Below are positions 19,901-31,430 of a stretch of 64,000 nt of DNA, one piece after another; positions within the stretch are counted from its first letter, which is position 1; each line of letters opens with the position of its first letter. The stretch lies in contig MPNW01000571.1 of NCBI GenBank assembly GCA_011800805.1, positions 1 through 64,000 on the forward strand. The letters are read 5' to 3'. Position numbers and translations under genes: made by a program. The stretch is from Hirudo medicinalis (taxonomy: Eukaryota; Annelida; Clitellata; Hirudinida; Hirudinidae). The notes under the pieces are model-generated. The model did not search any database. It saw only the letters and a list, made by a program, of their open reading frames with translations, and had not been told where the DNA came from.

Positions 19901-21468
19901 GACACATCCCGGATCTCGCCAACAATGTTGACAGGAGTGACAGTCTTAACGATGGCAGCCAACAACGTCGCAGGCGCTCCTCAGCTCCACCGAGATCAAA
20001 CGTGTCTTGCTTAGAATATCTGGTCGAAAATGGCCAAGAATCTGATATCAGCGAAATATTGAGTGCCGAACCATTTCATTCTCTCGTTTATAATTACTGG
20101 ACCATGTGCAGACGAGGGTACGAACTGCTTATGTGGAAGCACGTAGCCTACATGGTGCTTCTTACTTATTTCGTCATGCCAGACAATACCTGGATTCAAA
20201 GTCGGTTTCAGAACGGCTCAGTAATATCGGAAAACGGAACATTCAACGGCACCACCGCTCCAATCACTCAAAACTTGTTCTCTGTAAAAATATTTTCTTT
20301 TTTCTTAATATGGCCGGCACTGATTTTCATATATGAACTCGTGACGGCAATGCACTTCATAGTGCAAATGAGATACAAAAAGAACGGGAGATCATTACGC
20401 TATGAGTTGCTAGGAAGATTGAAGGTTGGCGAAATAACTTCTGGCCTCATGCGAATTCCTGTAGGGCTGATGCTCTTCATATTCGACAACCTCTCGCATA
20501 TCTCTGCCACTGCCTTTGCTGCTTCTTGTGTGGCCTGGTACGTGAACTGTGTCTATTCAAGCAGTCTTCAAACCTACCTTGAGTGTTTGGCAGTATTTCT
20601 GGTTTTTGGCTGGTTACATACCATTAATTACGTGAAGGGTTTTAAAGATTGGAATGCTTTGGCCAGTATCTTGAAACAAATTTTAATCAAGGACATCACA
20701 AGATTCATTTACATCTACATATTCGTGCTCATTAGCTTCGGATATGCAATCCATGTGTTGATGCAAATAAATTCACACGTGAGACCCGAATTATCGTCAT
20801 CATCTTCCACAATCTATCTTACGTTTTACCAGATGCTCAGCCCCGGCAACGTATTGGATGTCACCGAGAATCCAATATATTGGCATGACGACAAAAATAC
20901 TGCGGTTTCTGGCTCGCGAGTATTAAGGGCAGTTTATGCTACTTATTCGATTTTGAGCTCAGTAGTTCTCATGAATATGCTGATTGCCATGATGAACAGC
21001 ACCTATTCAGATGTCAAATCCGTCAGATCAACGGCGTGGAGATTTGAAAGTCTCCGAATGGCTTTGTGGATTGAAAGAAATTTTCGTTTCGTAAGGAAGC
21101 TTCGCTTAATTCGTTTTAAAGCTAAATTTGATAAATTTCAGAATCGTTGGTTCTTGAAACGTAATCATATGGGGAGCAATATGGATCACAAACTGAATTC
21201 CGGTGTCGACGCACTTCTGGGTAAGCTGGAAAACGATGTGCCCGACAAAGATCGAGACATGCAAACAAGAAGAAAGTCTGAAGATTTCACGAAAAAGCTC
21301 GAAGAAATGAGAACAGAAATCGACCGCTTGAACGAATCTTTGTGCGAGTACGAAAACAAATCGGCTCGCGTCTTCAATGGTCTTAACATGGAGTTGAAGC
21401 ACATCCACGAGTTATGCCTGGAATCTTACCATTTGTCAAGAATCGCATGTCGCAGAGACCACGTTTGA
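16991..21468 (+). CDS. Ankyrin-rich TRP cation channel (TRPV/TRPA-like)
   Basis: Four exons, all phase 0: 16991-17191, 17278-17952, 18018-18980, 19045-21468, giving 1,420 residues. A short basic N-terminus is followed from about residue 190 by some 15 ankyrin repeats (for example TALHLSAMF, ETALHVAARAG, NYETALHVAVRRNH). A linker (about 690-770) leads to a six-helix membrane domain starting near YELLMWKHVAYMVLLTYF. The pore region contains FYQMLSPGN, and S6 reads VVLMNMLIAMMNSTY, the typical TRP S6 signature. After S6 the basic segment WRFESLRMALWIERNF occupies the TRP-box position, and a coiled-coil tail follows (KKLEEMRTEIDRLNESL). The long ankyrin array suggests TRPA or NOMPC-like chains, but the S6/TRP helix looks more TRPV-like, so I give no symbol. 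Likely a plasma-membrane sensory or Ca2+-permeable channel. Confidence 0.92.
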
Positions 21469-22260
21469 AACCACTGTCGAGGTTCACGATGTACATGAAA
21501 TAACGGACATCTATAGCGTCGTAATTAGCTTCCTACTTCAAAAGAATGATGTAGATATTTGTGGCCAAAGCAACACCTGCGAATGTCTAATTAAACTCGT
21601 GCTTTAATGATTTTTGTAAGCTTAAAAAAAATGAAAGGAACAATTTTAGTGAATTGAATTAAGATGAACCTTTTCATTTGACGTAAAGCCATCGAATAAA
21701 TGAAACAAAATAATGGAGTGTCCGAAAGGAGTATCCGAAGAAAATATATTCCCGCCAAATGATACTAAGGAAAATACAACCGAATAATTTAATTAAGCTT
21801 AAAAATAGTAAGCACGGACAAAACTATATATAGACATAACTATATAGATTAATTAACATAAATAGATAAATTCAAAAAATAGAAGTACCAGAGTTCAACA
21901 TAAGGTAAAGAATGTAACCTTTCAGGTTTAGTTTGAATGACAACATTAACTTATTTGGTAACAATTATGGCATAAAGGTAGATTATATACTTAACATATT
22001 TAAATACTTAGGAATTACATTTTATAGAGAATGATTTCAGTCTTAAATTGTCAAAGTGCAGTCCAATGTTGATAAAATATTCAACAATAACTGTGATAAT
22101 AACTGTGATGGCAACAGCTGAGAAACATGATTGAGCTACATAAATCAATCCGAAAGAAGTATAATTTAATGTCTATAACATCATTTTTTGCAACAACAAA
22201 TAAACATTTTATGTTATTTCGTACACCAAAAAAGCATATCTCATTTGTTAATTCCATAAT
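21469..22260. other. 3' flank of the TRP gene, AT-rich
   Basis: Contains the probable 3' untranslated region of the TRP gene. No coding homology was found. The minus frame at 22081-22320 overlaps the start of a LINE fragment and is not supported. Confidence 0.5.
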
Positions 22261-22560
22261 AATATTTTGCTGAACAGAGTAATACAGATTAGATATCTTG
22301 GAGTACTCATTGATGAACATCTTTCATGGTCTAAACATATTAATTATATTAGGGGTTGTATTGCCAAGAATGTAGGAATTATTTTATTCGTCCTCATATA
22401 ACTACTTAGGTTACCTTTTATCATATTTTTCACTTATTTATCCATATCTAATTTATTGTTTGGGCCTCAACTTATAAAATACATTTACAACATTTAATTA
22501 TTTTGCAAAATAGAGTTACTCATATTATAGTTCACTTACCATGTGTTTCGTCAATTCACG
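22261..22560 (+). mobile_element. Non-LTR retrotransposon fragment, RT thumb region
   Basis: Plus-strand reading gives NRVIQIRYLGVLIDEHLSW then SKHINYIRGCIAKNVGIIL, the segment following the YADD box in CR1-like non-LTR reverse transcriptases. The downstream part is shifted in frame. The related copy at 62560 has IWYLSILIDEHLTWSKHI, so both are the same family. 5'-truncated and non-functional. Confidence 0.75.
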
Positions 22561-22564
22561 TCAC

Positions 22565-23091
22565 ATTTGTTGTAATAATAATAATAGTAATAATAATAAT
22601 AGTTAATTTGTAATGCGCCATTTGCATAGCGTCATTGTGTCTTCATTAGTTTCATGTTGGTGTCCTGAAGAGATGGGTCTTCAGATGACGTTTGAAGAGC
22701 TCCAGGGATGGTTGAGCTCTTACGAGGGGAGTAATGCATCCCAGACAGCAGGAGAGGCATACGAGAAGCCTCTGTTGATGAGGGATGATTTGTGAACTGG
22801 TTGGTGTAGTTGAATGATGGAAGATGAGCAAAAACCAGGCGCGTGGCGGCGGAGAAGGAGGTGTTGGAGATAGGATGGATTGGATGTCGCAAGAGTTCGA
22901 TATGTCATGAGGGCGATTTTGAAGATGATGCGATTATGGATCGGTAGCCAGTGCAATTTCTTCAGGCAGTCGGTGCTATTAAGGGTTGGGTTAAGAAGAA
23001 CAAGTTTAGCAAGTTTGTTTTGAATGCGTTGCAATAATGTTGTAAATAATTTTTTGGACAATATTTCAAATTCATGACCTTCACATTGCAC
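22565..23091 (-). mobile_element. Non-LTR retrotransposon 3' end, different family
   Basis: On minus the open frame 23091-22720 contains LQRIQNKLAKLVL, LKKLHWLPIHNRIIFKIAL, MTYRTLATSNPSYLQHLL and FSYASPAVWDALLPS, the C-terminal end of LINE reverse transcriptases (usual pattern LHWLP...YR..FK). It is followed by SSNVI-type remains and ends in an ATT-rich microsatellite at 22568-22602, the usual microsatellite tail of such elements. Only the last ~500 bp remain; inserted tail-to-middle against the plus-strand LINE piece. Confidence 0.8.
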
Positions 23092-23589
23092 TTTTTATGT
23101 GTTCAATGATAACAACGCAATATATTCTCCGGCTTTTTTAATGAAAGTTATTCTGATAATGTTTCATAAGACCTAGGTAACATTCATGAATTCAGTTCCT
23201 TATTTTCCAAAACGACGCTCTCATTATTCTCCATTCCTAGGTTATATTTAACTATATATGGAAATTAAATATATTAAATATAATAATTCGGTTCAATTAA
23301 TTTACTGCACATACTCTTTAAAAAATTCTATAAATTGCATATACTGCGCGGTATTGTTTAGAATTACTATTATATCTTACTTTTCACAATTTTTTTAATC
23401 TGCTTGTAAAGTTTACTTTAATTACCATGGTCAGTATAATAGCGGAAACATATGCCTCCTTAAATGTTTGATGTTTATGCTTGTTATTCTGCAACAAATA
23501 AAAGATCCTACCTTCCTTCCTTAAAAAAATCATAATATTAAATTTTTTTTTTTTCACGAGGAAGATGGAGATAAATGAAACATTGTTCG

Positions 23590-24240
23590 AACTAGACGTT
23601 TGTTCAAATTGTGCAGGGAACTATGATGAGATTGGTAGTTGTAGTCACCAAATTCACTGAGAATATTCCAAATTTATTAAGTATATTCAATAACAACCGG
23701 ATATCAAGTACATGCCTAATTAAAACTGAAATTCATGGACATAGATTTAGTGTACAGATGGATGATACACAAGACATATCAGTTACTGGGCAAGCCACAT
23801 TAGTTTTGAGATAAGCTGAGGCATAGCTAAGGTTTCGGCGCCCAGGGCCCAACTAATAATTTGGTGCTACCAAAACATAGGACTGAAACTGAAGCAAACC
23901 AATCATAATCTGAATGCTTTCTAAGTGGCTTCACAATCCTAGCTTATATTTTTTTTTAAATTTAAACTGGTCATGAATCAGGTTTCAAAATTGTATAATA
24001 TTCTTAATTTGGTATCGCTCCCCAGCTATGTCACTGGAGGTATGTGGAAGAAAGATTATTTCCTGCTAAGAAAGTAACTGATGCTTTAGGAATTTGTCTG
24101 TTTTGTCTGTTTGCCCTGCTATCTACAATTGAATGTGTATTCAAATAAGTAGTATAATTGAACAATCAAATCAATGGAGCATCAAAAGTGTGATCTCAAA
24201 ATTGTGGCCTTCAATCTCAACTAAAGACCAATAAAAGTTT
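23590..24240 (+). pseudogene. hAT/ZMYM-like transposase fragment
   Basis: In the frame 23611-23814, FSVQMDDTQDISVTGQATLV matches the conserved start of the transposase catalytic domain of TTF/ZMYM-like hAT elements (pattern FS...DET.D.S...Q....LRY). A further piece near 24035-24140 reads VEERLFPAKKVTDALGI. The rest is interrupted by stops. It is separate from the relic at 11.2-12.8 kb, which carries the C-terminal part. Confidence 0.6.
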
Positions 24241-25320
24241 ATATTTGGTGCTATTGCTTATGTTGTTGAACATGTTCTAGAGGTAAAAAATCTAATTGGC
24301 CTTCTCCAAACAACAGCAACATTTGTATCAGTTTATTATAAGAGAATGGATGTGTGGAAAAAAATTTCATTCAGAAGCATTATTCACTCTAGCATATTTT
24401 TATGACATTTTTAAAAGATTTCAACTTTCATTATAAGTACAATTATGTTATAAATACATCTGTAATAGTAAACACTGTGTAGAATAACAAATAAAATAAG
24501 ACTTCGATGTATGATTATCGCCCTTATACTGATATTTCCGGGTAAAGAAGTCCGCCAGTGTCCATTAAGTGTTTGAAATTTTTTTAGTGTTCATTTTCTG
24601 CGAAAACGTGACTTGCCAATGTCGTAGAGTTCAAATTTATTTTGGATTGGAGGTGATTGAAATTTTCGAATGAAATTCTATGCCAAACAATCTAGGTTAA
24701 CTTAAGTTAATAATAGTTTTTGAGAGTTTGAAAAGTGTTTAGTTTTTAGTTTTCTGATCATTATTATTAATGTTATAGTTTCTTCTCAAATTAGGATTGT
24801 TTCGTTTGCATTGTTGGTGAATTCCACGAAAAAGGTTGCCTAGAGTCAAAACATTATTTTAGCTCTTTGTTTAATTTTTCAGTCTTATTCTATTTATTAA
24901 TGTTCTAATTCTAAAATGTAGTGTTTTTAAGTTTAGATTTCAGATTTCCATGCTTGTCTGTTTTTGTAGCAGATATCTCAGTGGTGCATTTTTTTAGATT
25001 TAATATAGTTTGGAGCATTCCACGTCAAATCGACACAACATCTGACACCGCCATCTTGGATTTATGAGTGAGTTAAAAAATAAAATAAAATTTTAGAGTT
25101 TTTTGTCAATTAATGTGTCAGAAATATGGGTAGTTGAACTTTGACCAAATGGTCTCACCTGGTTGAGAGGTTGTAATTTCTGTTCTGGAGAACCTAGAAG
25201 GATATTACGTATATAAAATTAAAGGTATTTGAAGGCTCTATTTGGGCAACTTACTTAAAAAATTTTATTTTCAAAACCGGCTTAAGGTAAGTTCGTACAA
25301 AAATTATTTATTTATTTTTT
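24241..25320. other. Intergenic, nothing recognised
   Basis: AT-rich, with no exon or repeat match that I can support. It could be older transposon sequence. Confidence 0.45.
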
Positions 25321-25329
25321 TTTTATTTA

Positions 25330-26160
25330 TTCAGAACATTATAAAGAACACATAATCCAAAATTCAGAGTTGGCACTCCTATAGCTTCTTGAGGCACATT
25401 GGAACTTGTTCTTTGTCGACACTAGTTTCTCTATGGTCTTGCAGTGTCGTGGGTCTGATACCCATCTGGTTTGCCACTGTTGGATGATGTTGCGGCCCAC
25501 GGCTCTTTTTTACATCTTTGATTGACGCTGGTATCCAGCTGTCTATCTGTTCCCTGGTAGTGGCGGCTTTTGCTAATGCATCAGCCTACTTACTCATTGT
25601 CAAGATTCCACATTCCAACGTGTGCTGAGACTCAGAGGAGTGTGACCTTTCTGCCACTTTCTTGTATATCTGAAATTATATTGAGAGTTTTCTTAATATC
25701 TCGGTTAATATGATTGCAATCCTTTAGTGCTCTAACCCTCTAGGGCGCTAAAGGAATCGCTCAAAATGACTATATCGAAGGTCTTCTCCCCGATAGGAGT
25801 CCCTCACGTGAACCAGATAGTTCTCAATGGCTGATGGGTTGATAGAACTTATGCAACGATGACTTGAGGTTTATGTTCACGTTTTTCTTCGAGATATATA
25901 TCCCGATTCCTGACTTGTCCGTAGTCTTCCGTGTAACAAAGGAGACTTCCTGGAGATCCTCTATCATCTCTCTTGCTACCAGCATCTTCAGAGGGTTGTC
26001 GGCTGCGAAGGAGAGATTCGAGGTGTCGATCACTGGTTTCCTAAGTCTCCAAGGAGGAATTGTGGGAGTTTCCCCTTCGATATCCTCTAGGAGGTCTGCC
26101 AGAAGGAGGGACTCGACATTCTCGTATGGGGCGGTTTCGTCTCGTTTCTTCATTTTGGAG
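25330..26160 (-). mobile_element. Non-LTR retrotransposon RNase H remnant
   Basis: Minus-strand frame 26153-25824 includes KPVIDTSNLSFAADNPL and TTDKSGIGIYISKKN, which resembles the first strand of an RNase H domain (pattern DGS....GAG). Further along minus, near 25730-25560, come NREIKKTLNIISDIQESGRK, VTLLXVSAHVGM (X a stop) and LDNE, matching the W.P.H.G..GNE..D end of the domain. This places it in the RNase H-bearing LINE clades (R1/I/Jockey-like). Stops interrupt it. Confidence 0.65.
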
Positions 26161-26379
26161 TGGAGTCTAACTTGAGACTTGGACTTCCTGCCATCTGAAA
26201 TGAAGTATTTAGTTTTAATAGATTCAATTTTATAGGCGATAGACTTGAGGGCGTGATCAAACCGCTCCCTGTGTACAGAACATCTCTGCGACGAAATTGG
26301 CGAGCTTCAGCCTAGAATTTTTCTTGGACGCTCTTCATACCTCCCCACTCGCCTACAACAGCGTTCACAATCTTGATGA

Positions 26380-26912
26380 NNNNNNNNNNNNNNNNNNNNN
26401 NNNNNNNNNNNNNNNNNNNNNNNNNNNNNNNNNNNNNNNNNNNNNNNNNNNNNNNNNNNNNNNNNNNNNNNNNNNNNNNNNNNNNNNNNNNNNNNNNNNN
26501 NNNNNNNNNNNNNNNNNNNNNNNNNNNNNNNNNNNNNNNNNNNNNNNNNNNNNNNNNNNNNNNNNNNNNNNNNNNNNNNNNNNNNNNNNNNNNNNNNNNN
26601 NNNNNNNNNNNNNNNNNNNNNNNNNNNNNNNNNNNNNNNNNNNNNNNNNNNNNNNNNNNNNNNNNNNNNNNNNNNNNNNNNNNNNNNNNNNNNNNNNNNN
26701 NNNNNNNNNNNNNNNNNNNNNNNNNNNNNNNNNNNNNNNNNNNNNNNNNNNNNNNNNNNNNNNNNNNNNNNNNNNNNNNNNNNNNNNNNNNNNNNNNNNN
26801 NNNNNNNNNNNNNNNNNNNNNNNNNNNNNNNNNNNNNNNNNNNNNNNNNNNNNNNNNNNNNNNNNNNNNNNNNNNNNNNNNNNNNNNNNNNNNNNNNNNN
26901 NNNNNNNNNNNN
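26380..26912. other. Assembly gap (533 N)
   Basis: Run of undetermined bases. Sequence to the right is the 3' end of a LINE copy, so the gap probably covers a retrotransposon body. It may also hide the first exons of the lectin gene at 27452. Reading frames drawn through it mean nothing. Confidence 0.98.
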
Positions 26913-27042
26913 TCACTTCCGCTGCGACTGTTGAAGGCTTCAGAAAAAGACTCAAGACGCATTTGTTCAGTGGCCTTGAAGTCCTTTAGGACTTACGCCA
27001 CTTTAAATTTGTCAAACAATAATAATAATAATAATAATAATC
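26913..27042 (+). mobile_element. LINE 3' end with (AAT)n tail
   Basis: TSAATVEGFRKRLKTHLF is the characteristic last block of CR1/L2-type LINE ORF2 (pattern L..F...LKTHLF). It is followed by a short 3' part and a clean AAT repeat at about 27018-27042. The upstream part falls in the N gap. Confidence 0.75.
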
Positions 27043-27451
27043 TAAACTATCATAACATAAAAGATAAAATGTTGATGAGCAATTCTAAAATGCAACAAAG
27101 GCAACAGTTGCAGTTACAATCTTTTACCGTTTTCTTCTGACTGATGAAAGCATTGTAAATCATGTGATTAAACGAAGCAACGCCTTGAGTGACACCAAAA
27201 TTAACTCCAGGGGTCAATCCTACAATATCAGAGAATCCTCCAGTTTGTTAAAATAAGCTCGCCATTTTGAGGAGATTGTGAAATCGCCATTAACTTTTAG
27301 TTGAAATACATTAATGCAATGTAAAACATAAGTATTCTGTAATTTATTTTAATTAAAACCTTAACGTAAAGTGGCAATTCATTACGCAATTTCTCTTATT
27401 AACTCAATTGTTAACTAATTAACTAGCAATTTAACTGAGTGAAAATTTCAG

Positions 27452-30400
27452 ACTCTTATCAGCTACAACAATTTGAAATCAAGGTCCTCACTGAATCGGG
27501 GGAAGAGTTGCACTGTGCAACGTACACTTACAGGCCCTTTGGACCAAGCATGTCCAAGTACATTCCCTGCAAATCTATTTTAGAAGGATTGTTTTGTTTG
27601 ATCCGGAAACTACCTGGAAGTTACAGAAAGGACGCCATGACGCTTGCAGAAGTTCAAGTACACATCCTTGATACAGGTAAATAAGGACAATTAAATTTGC
27701 TTTTGAAGTGACACCAAGCAATTTATTATTTTGAAACTATTTTGCTTATTTGTTGTTTAAATTTTAAAGTAATTCTAATATTAAAATGTTTTAGTTTTCA
27801 CATTTTTTAGTTTTAGGTAAGTTTCACTAATTACGTAATTTTAACTTTATATTAGCAACAAAAACCTCGACCACCACGTCGGCCCCTACTAGTGAGTACA
27901 CGCTGGAAGAACATCATTTTTCATTTGATTAAAATTATTGACTATTATTAATTAATAACAATTTATTTTTGTATCATTCATTCATACATTCATTCATCAA
28001 TATATTATGATTGACTGTTAAACTACTTTAGCGTTGGTCATTATGATAATTTCAGCCACCACTCGTACCATGACACTTCCCGTCTTTGGTAGGTTCATTA
28101 TTTAAATTTTCAGATCTATTTCTAAAAAAATCAATACATTACTAATATATTAATATTAATAGAATTAATGGATAAAAACTTTTAATTGTTTCTTTATGGA
28201 AAATATCTGGCCATTAATCAGTATAAAAAGAGGTTTTCTCGGCGTTGATGTAACTTGATAGTCAAAACTCATTGGCGACTTCACTGCATTAGCCAGTGAT
28301 AAGTGACGCTGAACACTAGTGCTGTGTGGCAGTCGCGTGTAAAATGACTGCAGCAGAGCAATGAGTCTACATCCAAATTTGCAATTAGCTTGGCAATACT
28401 CCGCGAAAGGCTATTCCGATGATGCAGTAAGCTTTCATGGGGAATGCAATGAATGGTTTGTGCTATAAAGATGGTCGGTAATCTGCTAAAAGTTATTCAT
28501 GCTCTTGAGGGCCTGCAACAAGCAGAACTTTTGAGAATTTTGAAAGAATACATGGCTGCAATCAACGAAGAACGGAGACTGTCGGTATGAGAACTAAAAG
28601 CTGATAAGGGGATTTGACTGTGTCCTAGTTGTTGACTCAAGACTTTGATGTGACACCTTTGGGTCCGTGACTTCTGCTACCAGAGCAGTAGCTGTAGATT
28701 TGCTTAAAGCTCCGTGCCAATGGTCCAGATTTCCTCAAGAATATTTTAACCGGAGATGAATCGTGTGTCTGTGCAAAGGAAAGGCCAGTCCTCCCCAAAC
28801 CAGAGGAATGCAAACCAGAGGTGACAAAGTCGAAACAAGATCGAGACTTTTTATTAAGTTATGAGATCCAAACTAGGTGCAAACTTGGAAGGGAAATGAA
28901 GAGTCCTGTGTAAAAAATTATCTTCAACAAAAGTGTCCGTTTATTATGTAACATAGTCGGATACTTTCCGGATCTAAGCAAGTTGTATAATGATTAGTAT
29001 TTCTTCACCATACAAATTATTCAACACTATTCAACATTATCATATGAAATTTCTTTATATGACAGTTTCTCTTAACATCGCGTTTCATTAAAAACCTTGT
29101 AGACCCACCATGGCGAAAGTTTTCAAGACGAGCGACCCAGATCGGTTCCTTTGGTTACCATGTGGCTGAATTTGCCGTAGATGGGGATGAACGCACCTGC
29201 TCCATATCTTGCTACCCTTGCGATAATACCACCAAGTATCAACGCGGCTGGTGGCAGTATGACTTTGGAGAAATCATGTTTGTCCAAGAGGTTCAGCTGC
29301 TTGGCTGTTTCGAACACTACAGTTAGTTTAGAAATTTAAATGATAAAAGCGCCATAAATATATATTTGGAGGAAGCAAACAGTGGAGAATGTTAGTTAAT
29401 GCTCCTAATAATAGTAACAAATCAAAAAACTAGGAAGTTTTCCTAGAAGGGATCACAATTTTAAAAGGGAGGATTAAATAATCGATTAAATAATAGAATC
29501 AACAAATTAGGAAGACATTAAGCATTAAGTAAACAATTATCTAAAATTAATCGGTCACTTAAGTAAAATGTTACTCATAAGTAAAAACTAGATCAAATAT
29601 CTAATACCTTATTCAGTAATTAAAGTTTTCTGAACTTTCAAAATGATGATTAGTATAATTTTAATTAAGTAAGTGTCCAGTGTCTTTGAAATGACAATTA
29701 AATATATACAATTTAACTTAAGTTTACCAAAATTAATCACCGTCTCATCAACGGGCAGATGCCAAACATCTCAAGGATATTGTCGTTGGCGTCGGTGTCT
29801 TCATCGTGGAACGAATTAGACATCTGCCAAGAGGATGTGCCCGCTCGTCAATGGTTGACATTCAAGTCTGATTGCATTCTCATTGGAAGCCAATTGACCA
29901 TCATCAAAAAGAGAGGAGCTTCTTTTCGGCCAAATGTGATCTCTCTTGCCGAAATAAGGGTCAAGGAGGTAGGTGTTCGAGGGATTCGTTGACATGACCC
30001 CGATTAAAAGTAAGGATTTAGTTTTTAAAAAAAGAGTATTGTGAAATGTTTAAAAGTGTTTTATATTTATTTGATTCGAAGCCAGGATTGGAAACAAAAT
30101 TTATTTGATAACATTACTAGATGATTGGTACGAAACACAACGGAATTCAGGACAACGCCACCATCAGGCGTCCTTTTTTGATTTCGTTTCTTTATTTTTT
30201 TTTTTTGCTCACTTGAGTTTCAATGGGGAAATAAAACGAAAAGGACATTAATAATATTATTTAATGCGCAAATTTATTGATTTATTTAAATGTAATGCTA
30301 ATAATTGTGCTCAATGATTGTTTGAACATTCAAGTAGATAAATTGTTCATTTCTTATTCAAAAAGGCGCCATGGTTGATGCTAGAATGTTCCAGGAAAAA

Positions 30401-31430
30401 GTTGACAGTGGAGAATGTTAGTTAATGCTCCTAATAATAGTAACAAATCAAAAAACTAATTAAGTTGATATTGTTGTTATTAACGCTTATTATTTGCTAT
30501 AACATTATTAATATTTGTGGCCTCAACCTTACAATTACAGGATTATTAGCATCCACTTACAGTTGCACATCAAAATAGCTAATTATATTATTAAATTATA
30601 AATGATTATTTAATTTTAAATAAATAATTTGGTCAAATTTTAATAAAAGTATAGCTTTATATGTAACACAATTGCTGAAGAAATTCAACCTTCAGGGTAT
30701 CGGCTTGAACTTTTCAATCTCAAGACCTCTCAAATAGGAACGTTCGATGGACATGAATCTCGCTATGCTGTCGATGGAAACCCAGAAACTTACAACGTGG
30801 CTTGCAAGCCGTGCGTCCCCCGTAATGGCTCAGGATGGTGGAGGATCAATTTTGGGAAAAAGCATAAGATAGCTGCTGTAATGATTATTAGCAGTCCTGA
30901 CGATTACAGTTAAGGAAAATTATGACAATTTTCCTTATTTGATTAATTATTGATTTAAAGTAATAGTTATAACTTATTATTGACAAAATTTCTGGATTTA
31001 ATACGATTTTAGTAGTTTTTGCAACTGCTTCTAAATTATTCCGTGATTCTCCATTGTTATTGTCTACCTTCTATATTCCTCATTCATTTAACTTCTAATC
31101 TTTATTTAAATTTTTTCCGATAACACTCTTTATTTTACATAGCTAATTTATAAATGTTCTATTTTGTAAACAAAAGTTCTCTGTTTTTCAATACCAGACT
31201 CCAATTACCTTCAAGAATTCATCATCGAAGTGAACAAAGGGGACTGTTCACGAACGTGCATTGAATACGTCAACCGTACTTACGTTCCTCCCTCGACTTC
31301 AATATCCCTCCTTTGTGACCAGCCACTGGAAGGAGATGGATTGACGGTCATCCGAAGAAAGGACTCAAGCTTCAGAGCCGATGCTTTAGCCATCGGTGAG
31401 ATATCTGTGTATGCCTTAAGAGGCAAATAA
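27452..31430 (+). CDS. Multi-domain fucolectin-type (FTP, F5/8C-like) lectin, 5' end missing
   Basis: Exons, all phase 1 at both sides: 27452-27676 (second half of domain A), 27856-27891 and 28056-28088 (two tiny Thr/Ser exons making a stalk), 29103-29321 and 29759-about 29975 (domain B), 30696-30908 and 31198-31430 (domain C, ending in a stop). First-half exons show AVDGNPETYNVAC or EFAVDGDERTC followed by GWWRINFGKKHKI or GWWQYDFGEIMFVQ, the core of fucolectin/tachylectin-4/pentraxin-1 domains. Second halves end in DAMTLAEVQVHI, NVISLAEIRVKE or DALAIGEISVYAL. Likely a secreted or surface carbohydrate-binding protein. The first half of domain A and the signal peptide are missing and may lie in the N gap. 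Domain B needs a +1 frame change between about 29775 and 29815, so it is either damaged or misassembled. The whole gene may be partly decayed. Confidence 0.75.
28344..28880 (+). pseudogene. Mariner-like transposase relic in a lectin intron
   Basis: Starts MTAAEQ, then VYIQICN, LGNTPRKAIPMMQ, AFMGNAMN and YKDGR, which follows the N-terminal helix-turn-helix region of mariner transposases. Later ANGPDFLKNILTGDESCVC matches the family signature around the first catalytic Asp (usual FL..I.TGDE.W). It is broken by stops and shifts and lies within the intron 28089-29102. Confidence 0.7.
29379..29432 (+). repeat. 54-bp direct repeat, copy 1
   Basis: Begins acagtggagaatgttagtta and matches 30405-30458 without a mismatch that I can see. 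It lies in the intron inside lectin domain B. Confidence 0.85.
30405..30458 (+). repeat. 54-bp direct repeat, copy 2
   Basis: Same sequence as 29379-29432, 1,026 bp further on, in the intron between lectin domains B and C. Flanks differ except for a gcgccat block upstream. Confidence 0.85.

Noticed and set aside
21106..21408. Overlapping minus-strand frames in the TRP gene
   Set aside because: Shadows of the long TRP exon on plus.
26297..27140. Long frames of 196-255 codons
   Set aside because: They run through the N gap and are not real.
29123..29317. Minus-strand 64-residue frame with a hydrophobic segment, looking like a small membrane protein
   Set aside because: The plus strand of the same bases codes for the first half of a fucolectin domain (EFAVDGDERTC...GWWQYDFGE) with proper splice sites, so this is an antisense shadow.
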